Part shown: piece after piece, positions 1 to 13,867 of the stretch | Numbering within the stretch: position 1 is the first letter of the stretch | How the letters are laid out: every line of letters starts with the position of its first letter | Source of the DNA: Anagrus nilaparvatae | Lineage: Eukaryota > Arthropoda > Insecta > Hymenoptera > Mymaridae | DNA: 64,000 nt | NCBI GenBank assembly: GCA_022575985.1 | Contig: JAKSXM010000014.1 | Location: forward strand, 19,096,001 to 19,160,000 | Direction: 5' to 3' | The notes under the pieces: model-generated | The model's input: the letters and a program-made list of their open reading frames with translations, nothing else | Databases searched by the model: none | Told to the model about the DNA's origin: nothing | Translations under genes and position numbers: made by a program

Positions 1-1732
1 ATGAATTAGACCTTTAGGCCTAGATAGGCATCGGGGGGAGAATCTTGAAAAAATTGAAGAAGACATTTACGCTTTATTTAACTTCTCAGACTCATGAGCA
101 GATGAAATTCTGATACAATTTTCTTATTTGACTTATCATCAATTTTCAAGAAAAAATTTTTTTCATACCTTTCAGACCTCATTTTTTGTATTGTAAAAAA
201 TAGCAGTTTTCAAGCTTTTCAATAGTCCTGGTTTTGGAAATACTTTTTGTTAATTTTTTAAACAAGTCCTCATTGAGAGAACTTCTTTTCAATTTCTAAA
301 CACCTAAAACCGTTTTAAACAGCAAAATAGTTGTTTTAAACAGTTAATTGTAGAAATTAGTAGTTATTAAACTAATTTTAATCAACAGTCAATATCCTAC
401 AGTTTTAATATGATTTTACCCCCGCGCTTAATTTATTCGCATAAGGCAAAAATATTCTTAAACCGCGGGTAAACGGCAGTACAAGTTTTTAGGTTTTCAA
501 ATATGAGAAAGTGATTTCCCCCCCTCCTGGAAAATGTTCAAAAAAATAAAAAATATTCAAATCCATCAGAACAATTAAAAAAATTAGATTGTATTCTAAA
601 TTAAATTTAAACTAAAGAATAAAGGTTAAATCAAACAGAATCTTAATACAAGCAATAAAAAAGCATTTAAACTATTTGTAAAGGTATCTGTTGTACATTA
701 CAGTAAAAACACTTAATAAAATTGTCAAGATATTTGTTTTAAAAAAAATCCTTAATTATTAATTGTTAGAAATACCAATAAATCTGAAAATAATTTTTAT
801 CCGTATAAAACAATATATATTTACTCTTTGATCTTACTAAAATTTGTATAATAATTGCATTTTCCTTTTGTTTCAGGTAAGTAGTATACAACACAGCAAC
901 ATATACCAACATAGTAAATTATCTCGAAGAAGAATCTTTGGGTCGACTTTGGGTTCAAACATATAATAGCACATCGTATGGAAAAAGATCGTAAGAGATA
1001 AATAAGTTTGTACAAATAATCGTGGGCCTGTGTAATAATAAGCGCAAGCACACACACACACATATTAAAATTTATATATATATAGTAAAAATAATCGTTG
1101 AGATTCAATCGGTTTTCTTGTACACACACAAAAACTTTCTTTCATACCTTTTTTTTTATTTTTTACAAGATTAACCAAAAGATAGAAACAAGAGAATATG
1201 GAGGTTGCACCAATTGCAAAAAGCATCTTTCTTTTCTTATATTTATTTTTAATTTTTGATAAAAGATATATATTCTGTTAAAAAAAAAAAATTCCATTTT
1301 ATTATTATTATTATAAAATAAAACGACTAATTGCAAGGTTGATCGATATCATTTTTACACAATAGAAAATGTTTGTTATGATAAATTGATAGTATAACGT
1401 GTCTATACCTAACGACAAAGCAATAAATTTTATTCTTTTAGGGAATTATTTTTCGAAAGCTTGTATCATTTTGTAATAACATATATATATATAACTATAT
1501 TACTTCACTTAATCTTCAAGCCTTTCATTCTTTCTCTCTGTCTCGAGCAAGCCCGATATTGTTTAACTTGGTTATCTGGCTAGATGCACTCCATACTCTA
1601 TATATAGGTACTCTCTTGGGTGTAAGATAACGTTTTATACTCTGGCTGTCTCTTTTCTAAGGTGTCTTTTAATACTAGTCAGAGAAAGAGAGAAATAGAG
1701 AAAGATTGAAGAAAGGAGCTGCTGCAACCAGC

Positions 1733-2190
1733 TGATAAGGAACCTTTACCACTCAAACTGATAAGGGACCGACCAGGCTTTCCTATATATGTATAAACAC
1801 TCTATCTTGCTCAGTTTCCTTGCGTAGAAAATCTTCTTTTTGCTTATGTACTGTCGAGGGAAAACCTATATAAGACTTTCGCGGTTTTATATAGAAACTT
1901 GTGATAAAGGTATTTTTATTCATTTATCATAATTAGCATTTTTTTTGCTTACAATCTTCTTTTTTGGTAAATGTACATAATTTTTCCTTATCAATAAAAC
2001 ATATAAAATTTCTTCTTTTTTTTTTATGCATATTATAATAAATAAAAATACTAAATGTAAGAGGGATAAAGGGTATAAATAAATATAAGTGACTGTTTGG
2101 CAAGGATGCAATACAAGAGATAGATATTTATATATAAGTTAATGCTAAAGCTTCCAGGAATCAGTATTTATTGTGACGCTATGAGATAAG
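1733..2190 (+). promoter_or_regulatory. Candidate GATA-motif cluster
   Basis: Three WGATAA motifs lie within about 450 bp: TGATAAGG at 1733, TGATAAGG at 1759 (the first two within a direct repeat CTGATAAGGNACC) and AGATAAGG near 2184. A CAGCTG E-box overlaps the first. Similar AGATAAG motifs occur near 9832 and 20275. Because u-shaped encodes a GATA cofactor and is known in Drosophila to respond to GATA factors, this is a candidate enhancer. GATA-like words are frequent in AT-rich DNA, so the call is weak. Confidence 0.25.
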
Positions 2191-5060
2191 GTATATATAC
2201 TTTCGGTGCAACGAGCTGAATCTTTTTTTTTTTTCTTATTTTGCGAATTATGGTTTTCAGTATGAAGATTTCCGTATTTCAAGAAATTTTATCTACGTCC
2301 ACCCAGTCCGCAAAATCTTTCACTTCACCGCCTCAATATATATTTATATTCTTATCAATTTTTCAATTTTTTTTTTTTGTTCAACCAAAAGTTTTTGTAT
2401 TATTATTTGAATAATTATTTTTAATGTGGTTATTGATTCAGATTGATTTTTTTTTTTTTAAATTAATATTTGTGTTTTATTTTTAGTTAGAAACTTTTTG
2501 GTCAAAGAAAATTCGAACGTTTCTGGATTTTAAATATTTTATAATCAATGCCACTAGTAACTTATGAATGTAAAGATTTTTTTACCAAAAAAGTTTCAAA
2601 CAAGATTTTACAAAATGGCAAAAATGTACAAAATAACGCAAATACTAACCGGAAGATTACTGAAAGTTCAATTAAGTTGTTTTTAAGGGAATAATTTTGC
2701 TTTTTTGAAAAAACTTGAATTTTACCAGGACCCCCTTCTTTTAGACAAAATCAATGTTATCCGATTTTTTATGTTTACCAATACTTGGATTATATTATTT
2801 TCGAAAATATATATCACAAATAGACTTCATTCTGTATAATCGTTTCTATTTTTAAAATTGTCATTTAAAAACGTGTTAGATATTATTATTAATGAAAACA
2901 ATTATTCTTTTCATTATTGACGATTAGGATAATAGATTCTTAAAAATAATAAAAATTTTTTCGCATTAATTAACTTTACCTAATGTTCCAGATTTTAATT
3001 CAATATAACAGAAAATTTGTTGGCAAAATATTATCTTCTTGCATAAAAAATCAGCCTATTTATGAAAAATATTCAATGTTACGAAAAAAAAACTTGGAAA
3101 GCATTTACAAAAAAACGAAAAAAATTGAAAATATTTATGAAAAAAAAAATTAATTCCGAAAGCTTATCACTATAAATATATGTATAATTTATATATAAAA
3201 TATATTTTTGTTGATTATTTTATTTAAAAAATATCAGTTTAATAAATCAAGCAAAAAGTATTAATTTTTTTCTTTTTTAAAATGCATATATTTATAATAT
3301 GATTTGAGGATTTTTTTTCCAGATAAATTTATATCACCAATGTAACTATTTATATACTTAAGTATTATAAAATCCGATAATAAAATTCTATTCATTTTTA
3401 TATTTTATTACAAATATGGAATTAATATTTAAACATACATTTATACATGGAGGGGTTCAGGTAAATTCAAAAAATTCATTACTTTATTTGCAGTACAAGT
3501 TTTTTCTAAGAAATTTAAGTCCCAAAAAATCCAAAAAATAATTTTATACATTATTCATCGAAAGTTTATCTAAATTCAATACATATTTCAACTAATTTTT
3601 CCAATCTTAAAAAATTATCTGGGCTAATATTTCCCCATTTTACTCCCTAATAGATCCAGGGATAAATCAGTTATGTAACTTTAAAAATTTCAGAAATAAT
3701 CAACATTTTATTGATACTATAATATAACCTAATTTTTAGGTAAGTTTTGCAGATTTTTGCAAAATTTTTATCTTTTACTTTAATTACAGAACACGAATTT
3801 GATATACGATTTTCCTTAAAATGTCCAAATTGATCAAAACAAGCTATTGCAGATTATTTTTTTGTGGTTTAATAGATATTTTGAAATACGAAATAGGGGT
3901 ACGTACGCCTACAGTATTGTTAACCTTGATAATGAAGTCTGAAAGTCTTCGAAACGTGGGAAATTTATTGGATAAAATATTTCTTAGCTCAAAAATCAAG
4001 TATTTTCATTCAATTTTAAATAATATTTAAATTTGAATGTTGAAAACCTAATAAAATTTTTCGAAAAACCTGAACTATCCCATATACACATAAAACCAAA
4101 AATAAAAAAAATTGATGCAAATATATAACATATATAAAGTGTCTATCAACTCATCGTCGTTTTGCATAAATATATAAATTTTTTAACATAAAAAAAACAG
4201 GATACTTCAAACTTTTCGTCAGCAGTCATATTAAATGTAAATGCACATAATAAATATAATATATTATAAAAAAAGCCAGTGAGAAAAACGTGAGGATAAG
4301 AGCGATGCATAATTTTTTTTTTTATGATTTTATTAAAAAAATTTTAGAGTCAAGAGTTCATAGCATATTATAAATAACTTAAAGAATTTATATTCTCAGC
4401 AAGGTTTTCATATTTTGACATTAAATTTTTATGAATAATAAATGATTGTAAAATTTTCAAAGGCACGAAAAGCTCGTAATGAATTAAATAAAGTTTAAGT
4501 TTTCTTTATGAAAAAAAAACAAAAGCATAAAAGTTAGGAATAATAATGAATTTATAAAGGCGTAAAGAAAAAGGTGTAAATGTTGCAATGTGTTTTTCTA
4601 TAATAAAATAGAATTAATATATAAAGGGGCGTTAACGTTTTTCTCTGGCAAATATAATACAAACTAAAAAATCTTGGCAGTAATAAATAATAAAACAAGT
4701 CGCTTAAGGGCTACTGAAGAGATATTTATTGTGTATAACACATGTTATGTATATAATATTTTATTTAATTTTTCTTTTTTATTATCTTTCATTTAATATA
4801 CGGACATAAAATAACTCTTTACCTTTACATATTATTTAATTAATGAATACATAACTTGTTTATGTACTATCGAGAAATTCAATTATCTTTAATATGTTTC
4901 ATTTATTTTCAACACTGTAATATTAGCATTTTCTTTAAATATTATTCGGATTTTCCAATTTTCATTTTTTATAGCTTTATAAAATTTTCTTATTTTCAAA
5001 ATAATATAAATGCTAGCAATGCTATTAAAATGGTGAATTTTAATTTTTCCATCATTAATA

Positions 5061-6118
5061 CTCTCTAAATCGAAAAGTGTAAATTTTCCTTGAAATTTAC
5101 ACCTTTACACCTTATAAGTAGTAAATTTTAAATATACACTCTATAAGTAGTAAATTTTTATGTTTACACCTTTCGCGTATGGTGTAATTTTAAATTTACT
5201 ACTTATAAAGTGTAATTTAAAATTTACACTTAACTCGATGTTTTTTAAAGTCTAACCCCAAAATTTTAAAATGCACAATACTGACTTTGTAGGTGACAAT
5301 AACATTTAAATATTATTTTTGAAGCCAATTTATTTATTTAAAAATTTTATCATCGTTAATTTATAAAACGACTGGAATGTCTTATAATACATAAAAAGTT
5401 TTTAAATATTATTATTATAGACAGTGTTAATTTTATTAGGAATATAATTATGAGTTTGTTAGAGGTAAGTTGAAATTTTTATAAAAATTTATAAAAATAA
5501 TATAAATAATAATAATTTAAAAGATTCTTCTAATAAATTGTAAAAATAAGAATCTTCATCTTCATTTTCTTTGCTCTGATTCTCTGTTGATTTGACCTAT
5601 TTTTATAGTTAACATTTTAAAACTACATCCAGGATAACAAATCTTTTAAATCAAATATTGTTGCAGTAAATTTAAATCAATTAAAATCCGTAAATAATAT
5701 ATTTAAGAACTCTAAATTTAACTTTATCAATTTTGAATTGACTTTCAAGTATAAGTTTGAGGTTATATTATTTTTATAAATTTTTATAAAAATTTCAACT
5801 TACCTCTAACAAATTCATAATTATATTCCTAATAAAATTAACACTAAAATGTTTAAAAATAATTAAAGCTAAAATGTTGTTGTTACCTACAAAGTCAGTA
5901 TAGTGCATTTTAAAATTTTGGGGTTAGACTTTAAAAAACATCGAGTAAAGTGTAAATTTTAAATTACACTTTATAAGTAGTAAATTTAAAATTACACCAT
6001 ACGCGAAAGGTGTAAACATAAAAATTTACTACTTATAGAGTGTATATTTAAAATTTACTACTTATAAGGTGTAAAGGTGTAAATTTCAAGGAAAATTTAC
6101 ACTTTTCGATTTAGAGAG
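5061..6118. mobile_element. 1.06-kb TA-flanked MITE with long terminal inverted repeats
   Basis: The ends are CTCTCTAAATCG and its exact complement, each flanked outside by TA (5059-5060 and 6119-6120), the target duplication of Tc1/mariner-type elements. The inverted arms extend roughly 360-450 bp each and include repeated blocks such as ATAAGTAGTAAATTT and GGTGTAAA. The unpaired middle is only about 250 bp of AT-rich DNA. There is no transposase frame, so it is non-autonomous. Confidence 0.85.
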
Positions 6119-8000
6119 TACTCATTTGCTGCATATTTTTTTAAGTCCATCATATTTTTTGCCATAAAAATCTGGGCCGAAATTTCGATTTTTGGCCATT
6201 CTTTATTAAAAGGACACGGAAAAAAAATCTGTTTGCCACAAACGGAATTCCGCTTCTGACTAGCAGAAATTCTTTTTCTTGCTCAAACGATTGCAAATAA
6301 TTTGAAAAGTAAAGAAAATTGACATTTTTTTTTAAATTTCTTTTACGTTTCAACCTCGAATGGAAATTCGCTGGTGAGAGCCGAAAGAATTTTTCTTGTG
6401 GCGATTCCTATACATAATTCATAATGAAATCATTCGCTTAATTCAAATTTGACTTTAACTTTTCAAAACTTTGCTTCTTTCTGAATTTACTATTTTCTCC
6501 CAAATTGACCTAATACCGCTATAAATATATAATGCCTCCAATCTTATTCATATCCTTTAAAAGATTTGATTTTCCAAGCGACTTTCCTTACAATACATTT
6601 TAGGTAAAATAATAATTGTCCTAAACCCCTATGCTTTTAACATTGAGTCGGTAAGACAGAGTTCATTTTAAAAAATGTCACCAATCTATTTCTAATAAAA
6701 TTTGTGGCTTTATATTCATTCATTCCCTTAAAAAATCATTCTTTATAGCCTAAAATATTTTTTTTTGTTTTTTCTACAGCTCAAAAAAGAAAGCCGGCGT
6801 TTAAGAAATGTTTACCGACACATTTGGGTTTAGGATAGCCTTAAATATGCACGGTAGAATTGGTTTGGTTGAAAATTCATCCAAAAGCTAAAATACAAAA
6901 TAAAAATGATGTAATTATAATACAGAGTAAAAAAATGATATGTGCCTCCATTAAAAGTGAATTAATTAATATTATAATAGATTATACAACTAGTGATTTT
7001 TTATGTATTATTACTTTATTTGGCTAAAATGCTGAGGAATGACTAATTAAATTAAAATGGAATATAAAATTTCAAGTTTTTCAAAACACAAACTCTTGTT
7101 TAATTTCTTCGACTTGTAAACAGATAATGCTCTGCTTATAGGATGAAAAACTTAATATTTCACTACTTTTAAAGAAAAAAATTTTTTTGGGCCTTTGGCA
7201 CTCCTATAAAACTAATTTAAAATTTTTTATGACAAATATAGATTTTAATGAGTTTGAGAATCTGGTCGGAAGTAAAACAGTCCCTAATAAATAAAGAATT
7301 CAAAAAAATGTTAAAAAATTTAATGTGTAATTATCCTTTAAGCAATAATAACGTACATGCGAAAAATGTTGAAATATAAAGTAAAAAAAAAAGTTAAAAG
7401 AAAGTATAAATTGGTTAAATGAATTAGTCAAACACTTAAGAGCTCTTAATAGCCATATATATAATATATTATGGACGTAAACCAACCATGAACTTAAATA
7501 TACAAGCAAGTTCTTTTTCCTCGAGCAATTACCACCTTCGCTGACGCGCATATATTAAGTCGCTAACCCCAAGGATTGCACATGTGTCTCTTTAACGCTT
7601 CTATACTTTTTTTATTTTCTTATCGTGATTTATCCAACATTTTTTTTTCTTACTCCCTCTTTGATTATTTTTTAACGTCTCGTTACATTTTGAAGCGAAG
7701 AAATCTCGAATAATAATTGAATATTTTTGTTTTAAGTCAATATAATAAATATAAATTTTACAACAAACAAGATAAAAGATAAAGGAGCAATTAAAAAGTG
7801 ATAATTATAATATAAATAATCGAGAGTTTATGTTCCGGAAGGAGACGTCTTTTAAAGATTGTTATCTTTGAAATTTTTAGAGATGAGACTTGTCCACTTC
7901 ATGTGCTCAATGAATAATTATTGATTATAAATCCGGAATTCCTTACTTTTTTTTAATATTATTTTTGTATCTTCATATATGACAACATGAAAAACTGGTT

Positions 8001-8002
<2 letters not shown>

Positions 8003-8031
<29 letters not shown>
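8003..8031. repeat. Poly-T tract (~29 T)
   Basis: An uninterrupted run of about 29 T. It could be a microsatellite or the reverse complement of an old poly-A tail; no retroelement body was recognised next to it. Confidence 0.9.
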
Positions 8032-8698
8032 GACAATTTTTTTAAAGTTTTATCATAATAAATATATATTTATATATAGAAAGAATCCAAAATAAATGTT
8101 ATATATTGGTTCATTGTGCTTTTCTTGTATGTGTAAATATAAAAATTTATCTTTTCAATCGTAATATACGAAGAGTACCTAATGCATTATACCTTACAAT
8201 CGGTGCTTATCATTCGTAAAAAAAAAATAAACGTTTTCAAATTTTTCTTACTAAGTGATAATACACAATTTACTTGTTTTTTTTTTTAATAGTTTTATCG
8301 TAGCTACTTTATCAATTTTTTTATTTTTTTAAATATTTTTTTGTGCAATAGTAAGTGAATATACTTTTTTAAAATACGTCAGCAAATTGTTAATTTTTTA
8401 ATATAATTGAAATCATACTCAACTCAGTATGACTAAAAAGCCTGTTTTTCACTTAATTTTTTTGGGTTTTATGTTTATTTTACTTGCTAGAATAGTTTTG
8501 TCCTAAAGTTAAGAACATTTCGTTTTTCAGGGGCTTCATTTTTTAAAATATTTACTCATATATGATACATAGTCTGATCACAATTGAAATTTTTATAATA
8601 ATTTTTTTATAAACTTTATGCCGAAAATTTTACATTCCGAAAAATTCGTACCAAAATACTAGTAGTTCTTAAAAGCCCAAAAAAGCCTAAAGATGCTT

Positions 8699-9081
8699 TG
8701 AATGTAAAAAGTAACTTTCTTAGATTTACAAAAAAAATAGAATTTTTTCGAAAAATTAGTGAATTTTCAAAATATTTTGTAAATATTCGATAAAAATCGT
8801 AAATTTAAGTACCTACATTATCGGAAAATTCGAGAATCCTCAACTCACACAACTATTTTTCGGAAATTTACAACTACTTTTTGTAAATTTTCAAAAAAAA
8901 ATTGTAAATTATAAATTTTTCTTGCGAATTCACAAAAAAAAATCTCGAATAAGAATACTCGAATTTTTTGTTCATATACTAAATTTAATAAATACATATA
9001 CGATTTTTTTCGAATATTTACAAATTTTTTCGAAAATGTTCTAATTTTTTTATTAATATAAGAAAGTTACTTTTTACAGTG
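8699..9081. mobile_element. Palindromic MITE, copy 1 (~0.38 kb)
   Basis: The right end CTTTTTACAGTG is followed by TA; the left end is degenerate (TGTAAAAAGTAACTTTCTTA). The body is almost fully self-complementary, built of short blocks such as TTTTCGAAAAATTAG and AAATTTACGATTTTTATCG with their complements. It is the oldest-looking of three copies of one family in this window (others at 13481 and 17857). No coding capacity. Confidence 0.8.
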
Positions 9082-11937
9082 TATAATAAACGAATTTAAG
9101 ACTTAAAAATATTTGTCCTACAAAAATCTTAAATATTAATACCCACCTTCCCCTAAATCCAAAAAAGTCATTAACAGTTATGATCACAAAAAGACTTTGG
9201 GTTTCAAAGGCTCGCTAACATAGCCCAGGAATTTAAAATTTAAAAAAAAATTTGTCATAAATATCTAATTTTGTAAAAATACGTTCAAATATAACTAGAA
9301 AATGTATCCTCAAAACCATTTAAAATTTGAAGTTTTTTTTGCTTAATCGATTGTGCTAATAATCGAGTAAATATGAAGCTTTTAAGGTGAATCACAGCGA
9401 TATATTCAGTATCTTGAATATTAAATTTTTTTATATGTAAAAAAAATAAATACTTAATGGAAACAAATAGGAATATTATATTTTTATAAATATAAAATCA
9501 TACAAGCAGATAAAAGCCTTTTAGAATGCTTATACTTTTGTCCAAATAAGTCTTTGAATAAACGATTGTTTTGTCGAACCGTTAGATTATGTGTTTTTTG
9601 ATAAATCCTTATAGAAAGTCTAAAAGGTAACGAGAGCATAATAAATATCTGTACGGTTGGGAGAGGACGAGTTGGATGATCAGATAAAATTGGCAGGACC
9701 GGCCCCTGGTTGAAGCAGATCTTTTATGATAAAAGAATTTAATAACCTGCCAAAGAGGGGGAGGTGAAACTAAAAGATCCAAAAGATCACAATGTATAAC
9801 GAGACGAGAGAATTTCTCTGTCCTGGGATTTAGATAAGAGAGTGAGAGAGACAAGAAATTTTCAAAGGATTCTGTAGATCATTCGGGGAATTAAGGATAT
9901 GCAATAATATTGAAAGAGAGATATTGATCTTTAATTAGGCACGCAAGCTTGGATATACTTATAACACACTCTTTCGGATTAGATAACTAAAGAAATCTCT
10001 GACGTCTTGTGTAAAAAATTTTAATATCTTTTAAATGATACAATATAGTTCATGATTAAAATTAAATTTATAAATAAGGAACCTTAGACAAATCAAGATG
10101 AAAATTTTTTTAACCCATATGTTTCCAATCAATTCGTTTAATAAAGAAACTGATAAAAATTACAAAGATTCACATTGACTTTTTAATTAATATTTAACAA
10201 TAAATTAATGATATAATCGAAAGCATTCACTGGCGCCCTTAAATATTGTTGGTGCAATTATGACGTACGCATTTAATAAGTGCAAGACAAATGACTCAGA
10301 ATTTAAAATATTAATCGTTTCTCAAGAATTTCAATGGACTCTTCAAAATTTATATGATAAAATATGATTAAATTCATACAATAAAATATCATTGTATATG
10401 AAGCAAAAACTATTACCAGACAGTGTCCAGACAAAAAATATTTTTAATACTTGTATTCAATCGTACGTCGACCTGCCCAACGACCTTTAAACGAACGAGA
10501 TTGATTAACAAAAAATTTATTTATCAACGATTTTTTATTTGTTTTTATAAAAAAAATTATCTTAATTACTTTGGCTTGTTTATTTTACTTGATGATAATT
10601 AAACCTGTTTATTCTAACAATTAAGTGCTAAAATTTTTCTATTTAACGTTACTGAAAAAATGCTAAAATTGGTTAAATATTTTCCACCCCTAACTGAAAT
10701 AGCGACTTCTGAAAAGTTAGTCTGTCAGAATTTAGAATGAATGTGAAAATTTTCAGTCCGGATCTAGCCTGAATTTTGCTTGAAATTTTGAAAACTATAT
10801 ATATTAACCAACAAAAAGTTTTCCACAGAAATGTTTACAAAAACAACATGAAATAAAAATTTACCAGTATTTTTATTTGACATAAGACTCTTGTAAGCTA
10901 AAATTTTCAATATATCATTTTTTGAATATTAATTAACATGATTCGTAAGTTTAAATAGCTAATAAATCTAGAAATCAACTATTTTAGCTAAATTATTTTC
11001 GTTAAATTTTGAAAATCTGATTCAAATCATGTAAACTTTTTTCAATGGATAGCCAGTAGTATAAAGATGCCTGTAAAAGAAATATTAACCAGAAATAATA
11101 GATCGCGGCTTCAGAACTGAAAATTGTTCACAAACTCATTCAAACTTACTTTATATTACATGCAGGCTTTATTATTAACGTTATTTACATTAATGTAGAA
11201 ACGTAGAGATGAATTTAATGATGAGATCTAAATTAAGTTTGTCAAAAGATTCTTTATACATTACAGCATACATAAATATAATTGAGAGGAAACGAGCATA
11301 CGTGCAAAGATCGCGACAATGTTATTTTATTCGCGTGCAAGTTAGTCAGATTTAAGTTAACTGATTCTCAGCAGGCTATTTTATACATCTGTCTATATAA
11401 AAAGGTCCTTGTATGTTATAAAGGCTTACTTTATAACAAGATTCTCTTCCTCTCATTTTCACCTTTGCTTCTTTATTATATTGACTTTTAAAAGAGAGGT
11501 TAGTTCAATAATTGAGCTATCACTTTTGACAATCAGACAGTGTCTCAGTTTTCATTATTTTATCCTGAGCTTTTATGCTTTTATTACTTTTTAGCGTGGA
11601 ATAATACATATTTTATTGTTACACTGCAAAATTGTTATGTTTGAATAATTAAACGGTCCTATGCATTATTTTTTAATTTATTGAATCTATAAATCAACTT
11701 TTTAGAGGTTTGAGCCCTTTTTTTCAAGATTTAAAATACATATATTTTGTATTATTAAACTAGTAATTTTTCTTTTAAAAACTAAATTCAAGGAGAAATT
11801 TATGTGACTTATTTTTGTATCTAATTCTGAAGTTCCGCAATCTAATAAAGTTACTTCCTTAATTAATTCAAAGTTATTTTCAGGTAGCTAATTATTAATT
11901 ATTACCCTGGGTAGTATATTGTAAAAATCATTCAAGA

Positions 11938-12022
11938 AAACAAATATAAGCTCGTTTTGAGACCACACGAAGCTAAAAAACCGGTTCTTAAAAAAAGTCT
12001 GTATGTGTGTGTGTGTGTGTGA
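11938..12022 (-). mobile_element. Fragment of microsatellite-bearing repeat family
   Basis: Read on the minus strand this is an (AC)n run, then ACATACAGACTTTTTTTAAG, then a block ending GGTTTTTTAGC and a block containing AAAACGAGCTTATAT. The same order follows the (AC)n run at 62703. It is a truncated, inverted copy of the element at 61145-62868. Confidence 0.7.
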
Positions 12023-12353
12023 TATTTATTCAACTAGGATATTTAAACAAGATATTTAATTAATTTTTTGGCTACGCATCTGATATTCATCGGATGACTA
12101 AAAACGCATAATATCACTTCAAAAATTTTTTTTTACATATGGCCTGAATTTTTCTAATCAATAACCAAAATAACTCTAAAAGATTTAAATTTCAAGCAAA
12201 GAAACCTAACTGTGTAGTAATACAAAAGCACTAGCTTTTTAATAAGTCAGAATGTCACAGAATGGATAAACTATTACTTTAAACACAGGGCAATTTTTTA
12301 ACCCTAATATCTTTTGTAAAGGTTTGGCATTAAATTTTGATATCTCTACGTAA

Positions 12354-12357
<4 letters not shown>

Positions 12358-12393
<36 letters not shown>
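12358..12393. repeat. Poly-T tract (~36 T)
   Basis: An uninterrupted T run of about 36 bases in AT-rich DNA; no adjoining element recognised. Confidence 0.9.
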
Positions 12394-13480
12394 CTAATAC
12401 AACTAAAATGAACATCCTTAGAATTTTTAGTAATTAAATCTGAAGTTTGACTTCTACAATAATAACTTAAATAAGTTCAAAATTTCATAAAAAATTTTCA
12501 CAAAAACAGCGTACCTAAAACTACTTAAAAACAATAATTAATCCACAAAAAAATTAACTTTAATTTAGTTCTCTCTGGATTAGACTGAAAAAAATATTTT
12601 ATGCATAAAATGTATAAGCGATTGAAACTTTAGCTTGATTACTAAATATACATGTAAAGAGTCATTCCAAGAAATTCTTCCCTGATTGAAAATAAGATCC
12701 CATTATTCATGCATCCGATTCAACGCTCTTACGACTTGTTAGCCAACAAAATTACAATCATGTAAGGTGCAAAACATCTTCATATATATTTTTATATAAA
12801 GCTTGATAAAGGTACACACTTAACATGAAATGGTTATTAAGGCCAACAATATTTTTCTTATTAAGTGTAGATATCTTTTTGTTGAACTAAAAAATTTAAA
12901 CATTTTATAATACATATGAACCTTAATAAAGTATTTCACTTATAAAAAACACTATTTTTAACCAGATTGATTTATTGTTGAATCTAATACTTCAAAACAT
13001 AATTCAAGCAAAAATATAATTTGATTTAAAAAATTGCAATTATTTCTATTCTCAAAAAATTTATAGGTAAATTTTTAAATAAGGTTTGTTTTTGATGATT
13101 TAACTCTCTGCAGACCTTTTCTGAAAGCTGATAGAGCGTAGAAGGGGATGATAGGAAGTTTGCCTCATTCTAATTTTATCAAATTAAACCTTTTAAAAGT
13201 GGTGCTAATTGTCTTAAAAGCCTAAAAAAACTATTTATTAATTACTCATATCATCCAACCATAAGAATATTAATCCGTTTCTCTAATATGCTTGGTGGTG
13301 AGAATCTCGGTTTATAGGGTTTTGAATCTCAAAGTTTAGGTTTTCCAAAAATAAAGTTTTGGAAATTGCCAAGGTCGGTATTTTAATTAATAATTACCTT
13401 TCTTGAAAATATTTAAAAACTTCTTAGTCATATATTTGCATAATAATATAAAATATATACATTCAAAAACTCCTCTTCTA

Positions 13481-13867
13481 CACTGTAAAAAGTAACTTTC
13501 TTATATTAACCAAAAAATTATAACATTTTCGAAAAATTAGTAAATTTTCGAAAAAAATCGTATAATTACTAAATTTAGTATATTAACAAAAAATTCGAGT
13601 ATTCTCTATTTTTTTTTGTGAATTTGCAAGAAAAATTGATAATTTACAATTTTTTTTCGAAAATTTTCAAAAAATAGTGGTGAATTTACAACTTTTTACG
13701 TAAAATCACAAAAAAAAAATTGAGAATTCTCGAATTTTTCGATAATATACTAAATTTAGTAAATTTACGATTTTTATCGAATATTTACAAAATTTTTTGA
13801 AAATTCACTAATTTTTCGAAAAAATTCTATTTTTTTTGTAAATCTAAGAAAGTTACTTTTTACAGTG
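13481..13867. mobile_element. Palindromic MITE, copy 2 (387 bp)
   Basis: The termini CACTGTAAAAAGTAACTTTC and its complement are intact and flanked by TA on both sides (13479-13480 and 13868-13869). The interior is nearly palindromic over its whole length. No open frame. Same family as the copies at 8699 and 17857. Confidence 0.88.

Noticed and set aside
821..1129. 102-aa open frame on - with hydrophobic stretches
   Set aside because: Low-complexity AT and (AC)n translation, overlapped by another frame; no conserved pattern or splice context.
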